A stretch of DNA of 9,064 nt. It comes from Sedimentisphaerales bacterium (GTDB lineage Bacteria; Planctomycetota; Phycisphaerae; Sedimentisphaerales; SM23-30). Positions 6,701 to 9,064 of the stretch are shown in pieces. The translations under genes and the position numbers were made by a program. Position 1 is the stretch's first letter; each line of letters begins with the position of its first letter. The notes under the pieces were generated by a model that saw nothing but the letters and a program-made list of their open reading frames with translations, was not told where the DNA came from and made no database searches. The stretch is from positions 1-9,064 of the forward strand of contig DAOWAK010000024.1 of the NCBI GenBank assembly GCA_030634605.1. Direction: 5' to 3'.

Positions 6701-8330
6701 TCGACAGATCAAAATGATCCGCAACCGAATCGACAATCAACGCGTCATCCGGCGAAAATACCATCTTCGCCGTCCAGGCAACATTATTCGTATCTTTATA
6801 TGGCGGCACCGGATTCTGCAAATCTTCAGTCTCAGGAATAAAGTTGTAAGGATCTACTCCTGCCATGATCCGATAATTACCTTCCAGACCCGCCGGTATT
6901 TGCAGCGTCGCTTCAAAATTCATCCGTGTGAAACTGTACAACGGCATCAGGTCTATCGGTGCTCCCAGATATATGTCATCCGAGTTGCCGAATATGTGGT
7001 CCTCGCTTACCACAAACCTTATTTGTGGCACCTGATCTATATCACCGGCACCGCTGTTCCAGATCGTTGCCGATATTTCAACCGTGCCCCCCGAATGAAC
7101 AAAATCCGGAACTACGGTGCCTTCCGGAACAAACGGAAATTCCGGCAGATTGGTAACTACCAGATTCGTTATTTGCAGGTCGCCCGGGACACCATTACCA
7201 TGAAATGTAAAATCGTGCTGTGTGCCACCTCCAAAATCTGTCTTCAAATTCGCGTAACCATCGTAGTTTCTTATTTCATCCGGAACCAGCCAGACGGGTA
7301 TATTCGTTATTTCACCCGGCTCCAATTCCAAAAGTGTCCCGGTATTGGTCACCGTCAACTGATACGAAATATCTGACGGCGGATACTGATCGAACATGTC
7401 ATTATAAATCACCCGGACGTAGTAACTGCCGTCAGCATAAATGGTTTCCGATAGCGGAGTCTGGCTGCCCGAGGTGGTCGTTTCCAATGCTTGTCCGTAC
7501 AAATCATACACTTCCGCCGATAGATTATTCTTCTGGTTCGGATTAGCCTGATCGTCATCCAAAGATGATTTCAGCGATACGTTAATTTCCGTACCGTAAT
7601 CCGCTTCAAACATCAGCCATTCATAATTGTCTGCCGCAACCGGATTGACATTCAGCATACCCGAATGCACCCCGGTGCTGCCCACTACTTCTGTATTGAA
7701 ATCAATTTCCGGAATTGTAACTTGCGGGTCCGTATTTACCCTCAGCTTGTAATGACCCGGATAAACCCTACCGCTATAGCTCTCAACCACCAGGTAATAT
7801 CCACCACTGTAATAGGCCGGACATTCAATCACCGCCGGATTCTCGGAAGTCCCCCAACTGCGGAAATAAGCATCGGCTTCATCCATCATTGCGCCATAAT
7901 TTGTATAAAGCTGCATAGTAAGGTTACCCTGATGTTCCAGTAGCGTCGTTACCTCAATTTTTTTACCCGCCGCCGCCTCAAAATAATACAGATCACGACC
8001 GCCATTATTATTACCGGTATTTATATCAACCAGCATAACTTCACCCAGGTTCAGCGGCACAACTTCATCAGCGGTAAACATACTAATCCCAAAAAACCCT
8101 GACGATGGCAATGATTTACCCGGTGCGGGTGCATACTGGGTAAAATTGCTGTCCCCGGCAAAGTTCAGTTCCGTGATGTTGACTGTCTCCGGACCCGTAT
8201 TATATACATTGATATAGTCCGTTTCGGATGGACGCCCCACTCCGACATTACCGTATTCGATATCTGTACCATCGGGATAAACAAACACAGACAGTAAACG
8301 ACGAGGCTCTAATGATTCCAGATGCAACAT
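3789..8330 (-). CDS. Giant LEPR-xLL surface or secreted protein with PPC, CARDB, ASH/HYDIN-like repeats and C-terminal beta-solenoid
   Basis: A 1,513-residue modular protein, probably extracellular or cell-surface. From the ATG at 8330 the order is: LESLEPRRLLS (4-14), the planctomycete N-terminal LEPR-xLL motif; an ASH-like half domain (about 23-85); two PPC-like beta domains (about 108-200 and 228-328); the second half of an ASH-like domain ending FTFHGNG (about 331-380); a CARDB-like domain (about 382-515); five ASH/'choice-of-anchor D'-type domains of 113-120 residues (about 530-1116); and a beta-solenoid with about 20-residue rungs (from about 1117). Only one cysteine (Cys170) was found, and acidic and Asn/Gly residues are abundant, both typical of exported beta-rich proteins. 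There is no classical hydrophobic signal peptide. The start at 8330 is chosen because GAGGG lies 8 nt upstream and LEPR-xLL motifs normally sit at the very N-terminus; the ATG at 8345 and TTG at 8411 are less likely. No enzyme domain is recognised; adhesion or structural roles are inference. It is monocistronic or nearly so, with its own promoters and terminator. Confidence 0.93.
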   Translation of the reverse strand: MLHLESLEPRRLLSVFVYPDGTDIEYGNVGVGRPSETDYINVYNTGPETVNITELNFAGDSNFTQYAPAPGKSLPSSGFFGISMFTADEVVPLNLGEVMLVDINTGNNNGGRDLYYFEAAAGKKIEVTTLLEHQGNLTMQLYTNYGAMMDEADAYFRSWGTSENPAVIECPAYYSGGYYLVVESYSGRVYPGHYKLRVNTDPQVTIPEIDFNTEVVGSTGVHSGMLNVNPVAADNYEWLMFEADYGTEINVSLKSSLDDDQANPNQKNNLSAEVYDLYGQALETTTSGSQTPLSETIYADGSYYVRVIYNDMFDQYPPSDISYQLTVTNTGTLLELEPGEITNIPVWLVPDEIRNYDGYANLKTDFGGGTQHDFTFHGNGVPGDLQITNLVVTNLPEFPFVPEGTVVPDFVHSGGTVEISATIWNSGAGDIDQVPQIRFVVSEDHIFGNSDDIYLGAPIDLMPLYSFTRMNFEATLQIPAGLEGNYRIMAGVDPYNFIPETEDLQNPVPPYKDTNNVAWTAKMVFSPDDALIVDSVADHFDLSINYGNRLLGTVNTELVWVYNSGNELITVEGYELATGGPFILPGPADQNYQPLPISIPSGETRAFPVIFAPTQYAQDGNNLYSDTLTFNGSVGLNFSVELAGNVSGPDLMVLENSGAAENDDSMDMGQTRMGQSSDPQLFTLANLGDQYLYISHMDFTGGEFSAFSYTPDMQLPLALAPAGQAGSTYAFQMIFSPYSTSEFLDTLTIKSNENAGSYVVNLKGEGIAPELVVHESLGDSNDNYLPFGWHPLGETTTTEITLSDYGTDALTIHGWSFGNAIADDFSVDIINDPALSGDDVVLGTNESITLQVSFMAPAEGAYNDTLTIFSDDGEQTVNLSSLAGQSAMPALQFIHEGSYSEQLDLDMDDILMGQFDTELFYINNNGSVELNLADLELQGVGFNLIHPVVFEALVLQPGENLPVVVRFDAAAQRGTGNFVGSFDINGSAGDFSVPIEVEVVTPEISLNPHDVLDFGTINESETAEQLLAVSNLEGSADLVISEWLINDPQFSIEVPAENLVGGQIVIPAGSAINLTVVYQPNEYGSVDESTMLTLISNDFDEPLSEVSLAAQNLGEPVKLAARENYGFYDSDGDLVRITMTNGSALLYLNNGQFTGGDIEVLTLLDTNARTRVNISVKGKTSIKQIISENSLGTLNAPGVTVHGMDINGSLNQMLLGDVGANAQINIAESSRPMVIKAGKIHENVDFDLTGIAVRIFQAKSFGPNGSLLAKSINIAKITHGNLDAALVAQSGSINRTIVRGNFGGDLLAEKNIGTVLSKTGSITGSLTARNGSINQVNARENLSADIVAQLNIRNLIARTGTFSATVRAEKVNSIAAVNMDQAIVSVADYLGVVNIKADVRNSHILSGYDIGMDGIPDNATDVLTAGDINVFRFGGEFSNTYVAAGVMTENIYTSLLLGSASGRDHSSGNGAIGKVQGTNIDFDSGGASFGFYAAETIGTNLLAQENFDVLVNL
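4122..4532 (-). repeat. Beta-solenoid rungs of the giant protein (about seven 20-residue repeats)
   Basis: Residues about 1267-1403 divide into some seven units of about 20 residues. Most start with a pattern like L/I-x-A-x-x followed by N/S-I and a later Gly-Asn/Ser turn: LLAKSINIAKI, LVAQSGSINRTI, LLAEKNIGTVL, LTARNGSINQVN, IVAQLNIRNLI, VRAEKVNSIA, VADYLGVVNI. Regular hydrophobic alternation with Asn/Gly turns is what right-handed beta-helix or solenoid tails look like. The repeats are visible in the protein; DNA identity between units is low, so they are old rather than recently duplicated. Confidence 0.7.
4983..6743 (-). repeat. Five tandem ASH/HYDIN-like domains in the giant protein
   Basis: Five units, at residues about 530-648, 649-768, 769-888, 889-1001 and 1002-1116, share one plan. 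Each opens with a 'P-x-L' strand and a segment including 'FG/LG/MG', then an 'N-x-G' strand (VYNSGNE, LANLGDQ, LSDYGTD, INNNGSV, VSNLEGS). A hydrophobic aromatic strand follows, then a 'x-PxGxxxxxxVxF/YxP' strand (as in IPSGETRAFPVIFAP). Most then have 'DTLTI' plus a terminal valine-rich strand. This is the pattern of ASPM-SPD-2-Hydin-type beta-sandwiches often annotated 'choice-of-anchor D'. Divergence between units is high. Confidence 0.72.
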
Positions 8331-8338
8331 AGTTACTT

Positions 8339-8343
8339 CCCTC
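8339..8343 (-). promoter_or_regulatory. Shine-Dalgarno sequence that sets the start of the giant gene
   Basis: GAGGG on the minus strand ends 8 nt before the ATG at 8330-8328. It overlaps the alternative ATG codon at 8345, which itself lacks a comparable site. This favours the start that places LESLEPRRLLS at residues 4-14. Confidence 0.75.
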
Positions 8344-8381
8344 ATAAATAAAATTCGGCGAGATATTTCCCGGCTGGCACC

Positions 8382-8411
8382 GATATACTTCCTACAAGGC
8401 GGATATGTCAA
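8382..8411 (-). promoter_or_regulatory. Proximal sigma70-like promoter of the giant gene
   Basis: A perfect TTGACA -35 box (8411-8406, minus strand) is followed after 18 bp by TATATC (8387-8382), four of six matches to the -10 consensus. Transcription would start near 8375, giving a leader of about 45 nt. The longest possible reading frame of the giant gene would start on the TTG of this very -35 box, an argument against that start. Confidence 0.55.
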
Positions 8412-8451
8412 CCTGTTGGCGAGCCTCCGCCATGCACCCTTGCTGATGGGT

Positions 8452-8481
8452 ATGCTACCAGAAATCCCACTCCAAAGTCAA
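8452..8481 (-). promoter_or_regulatory. Distal sigma70-like promoter with extended -10
   Basis: TTGACT (8481-8476, minus strand) is separated by 18 bp from TAGCAT (8457-8452). The -10 box is directly preceded by TGG, an extended -10 motif. It lies 70 bp upstream of the proximal promoter and would give a leader of about 115 nt. Both promoters point to the giant gene; which is used cannot be told from sequence. Confidence 0.55.
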
Positions 8482-8739
8482 GCCTTTTCGCTCCCAACTT
8501 CAATATTTACCGTAGTTTATCGGAACTTGCCCCCTCTTCCTTCCCCGGCACCGGATCCGCTACCCATATTTTACCCCTCCGCGCCCTAATCTCCTGCAAA
8601 AAATAACCTTACATCAATCACCTCTCCCTCCAACCATAGCATTCCATCGACACCGTTTCGCACATGTGTATGGTTCGTCGAACGGTCACTATTTATGGCA
8701 TAAGAATTTGGTAACCGTTCACAGAAAAATAATTTTGCC
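8482..8739. other. Intergenic stretch without a recognisable gene
   Basis: No convincing coding frame is seen between the distal promoter and the minus-strand terminator. Small symmetric motifs are present: CACATGTG (8661-8668), the odd-centred palindrome GTTCGTCGAAC (8673-8683), and a 7-bp inverted repeat GAACGGT (8680-8686) / ACCGTTC (8714-8720) with a 27-base gap. Any of these could be an operator, but there is no supporting context. The region 8500-8640 is C-rich on the plus strand without further structure that I could see. Confidence 0.5.
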
Positions 8740-9021
8740 AAAAAGCCCCCTCCGCCAGGAAGGGGTAAAGCTGCTTTGCCCGACTTGCAGGGAACGAAGG
8801 GATTGCCGACAGCCCCACCGGGATCGCCGTCGATTTTCCTGACGCAGTTGATCGAGCAGTTCCTTGGCGCCCGGGTTCAGCTGGGAATGCTCAGCAGCCA
8901 TGAATTCGTGCCGAGGGAGATTTCTCTCCGCCCGACCGTAATCCTCCGGCGACATTTTTTGCATAGCTTCGAGAATCGGCCCGTCCTGTGGCAAGATTCC
9001 TGAAATTTCTTCTCTGGCCAA
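8719..9021 (-). CDS. Doubtful 100-codon ORF, possibly a gene remnant or part of a dispersed element
   Basis: The frame opens after a TAA at 9028-9030 with a TTG (9021); the first ATG in frame is at 8964 (residue 20). Residues 6-70 look protein-like: polar, helical, rich in Glu/Arg, for example MSPEDYGRAERNLPRHEF and AKELLDQLRQENRR. The last 30 residues are rich in Arg/Ser/Trp and unlike a normal protein end. The reading frame runs through a strong minus-strand terminator hairpin (8740-8765), which a real gene would not normally do. No ribosome binding site is clear. It may be a degraded gene whose true 3' end was lost, or non-coding sequence. No family is recognised. Confidence 0.25.
   Translation of the reverse strand: MAREEISGILPQDGPILEAMQKMSPEDYGRAERNLPRHEFMAAEHSQLNPGAKELLDQLRQENRRRSRWGCRQSLRSLQVGQSSFTPSWRRGLFGKIIFL
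8740..8765 (-). terminator. Intrinsic terminator on the minus strand
   Basis: On the minus strand CCCCTTCC (8765-8758), loop TGGC and GGAGGGGG (8753-8746) form an 8-bp stem with one G-U pair. After one C (8745) comes a run of five T (8744-8740). In the plus direction the same stem has a C-A mismatch and no T-run. It implies that something transcribed leftward from the right end of the window stops here. Confidence 0.75.
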
Positions 9022-9041
9022 AAAATATTAATTCCTCTGAG

Positions 9042-9064
9042 CCCCCTGTGTCCTCTGTGGCAAA
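9042..9064. repeat. Edge sequence resembling a widely dispersed 'CACAGAGGACACAGAGG' phrase
   Basis: The minus strand reads GCCACAGAGGACACAGGGGG here. From memory, near-identical phrases recur between genes in many bacterial genomes and are sometimes translated as 'TEDTE' at the front of predicted proteins. Recognition is from recollection, not from a search. The window ends within it, so its extent is unknown. Confidence 0.35.

Noticed and set aside
6714..7376. 220-codon plus-strand ORF
   Set aside because: Lies wholly antisense to the well-supported giant gene and encodes an Arg/Ile/Tyr-rich product with no protein-like motif; a shadow. The same holds for the other plus ORFs inside 3789-8330.
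8331..8411. N-terminal extension of the giant protein starting at TTG 8411 or ATG 8345
   Set aside because: The TTG is the first triplet of a perfect -35 box, there is no Shine-Dalgarno for it, and the extension would move LEPRRLLS away from the N-terminus; the ATG at 8330 has GAGGG at 8 nt.
8776..9003. 75-codon plus-strand ORF
   Set aside because: Pro/Leu/Arg-rich product, no ribosome binding site, opposite the minus ORF that itself looks slightly more protein-like.

Overview
The window most likely comes from an anaerobic or fermentative member of the Planctomycetota, probably Phycisphaerae-like. The main clue is a 1,513-residue extracellular-type protein that begins with the planctomycete LEPRRLLS motif (LEPR-xLL type) and ends in the glycine/asparagine-rich beta-solenoid tail common in that group. 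A zinc-ribbon/multi-TM protein of planctomycete flavour and a pyruvate:ferredoxin oxidoreductase fit this. The assignment is inference from protein families; no rRNA or other marker gene is present.

Layout. (1) Positions 1-1280, + strand: the C-terminal third of pyruvate:ferredoxin oxidoreductase, cut by the window edge. (2) 1336-2217 and 2233-2484, + strand: a lipoprotein and a minimal MerR-type DNA-binding protein separated by 15 nt, so probably cotranscribed and possibly continuing the PFOR transcript. (3) 2485-2614: a short convergent intergenic space with a GC-rich two-part palindrome (2515-2556). (4) 2615-3697, - strand: a zinc-ribbon, about six-TM membrane protein. (5) 3721-3764: a very clear intrinsic terminator for (6) the giant LEPR-xLL protein, 3789-8330, - strand. 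Its start can be fixed at 8330 by a Shine-Dalgarno sequence, and it has two tandem sigma70-like promoters upstream (8382-8411 and 8452-8481). (7) 8482-9064: a mostly non-coding stretch with a clear minus-strand intrinsic terminator (8740-8765) that sits inside a weak 100-codon minus ORF. At the right edge is a phrase resembling a sequence I recall as dispersed in many bacterial genomes.

Functionally, PFOR supplies acetyl-CoA and reduced ferredoxin in the cytoplasm. The lipoprotein and MerR-like protein are unassigned neighbours with no demonstrable link to it. The giant protein is a modular surface or secreted protein: a split ASH-like domain holding two PPC-like domains, a CARDB-like domain, five ASH/HYDIN-like domains and a beta-solenoid. 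No catalytic domain was recognised in it. I saw no CRISPR array, tRNA, rRNA, transposase or phage gene. The most unusual points are the nested domain architecture and missing signal peptide of the giant protein, its double promoter with a tiny leader ORF, and the terminator that contradicts the ORF at the right end.
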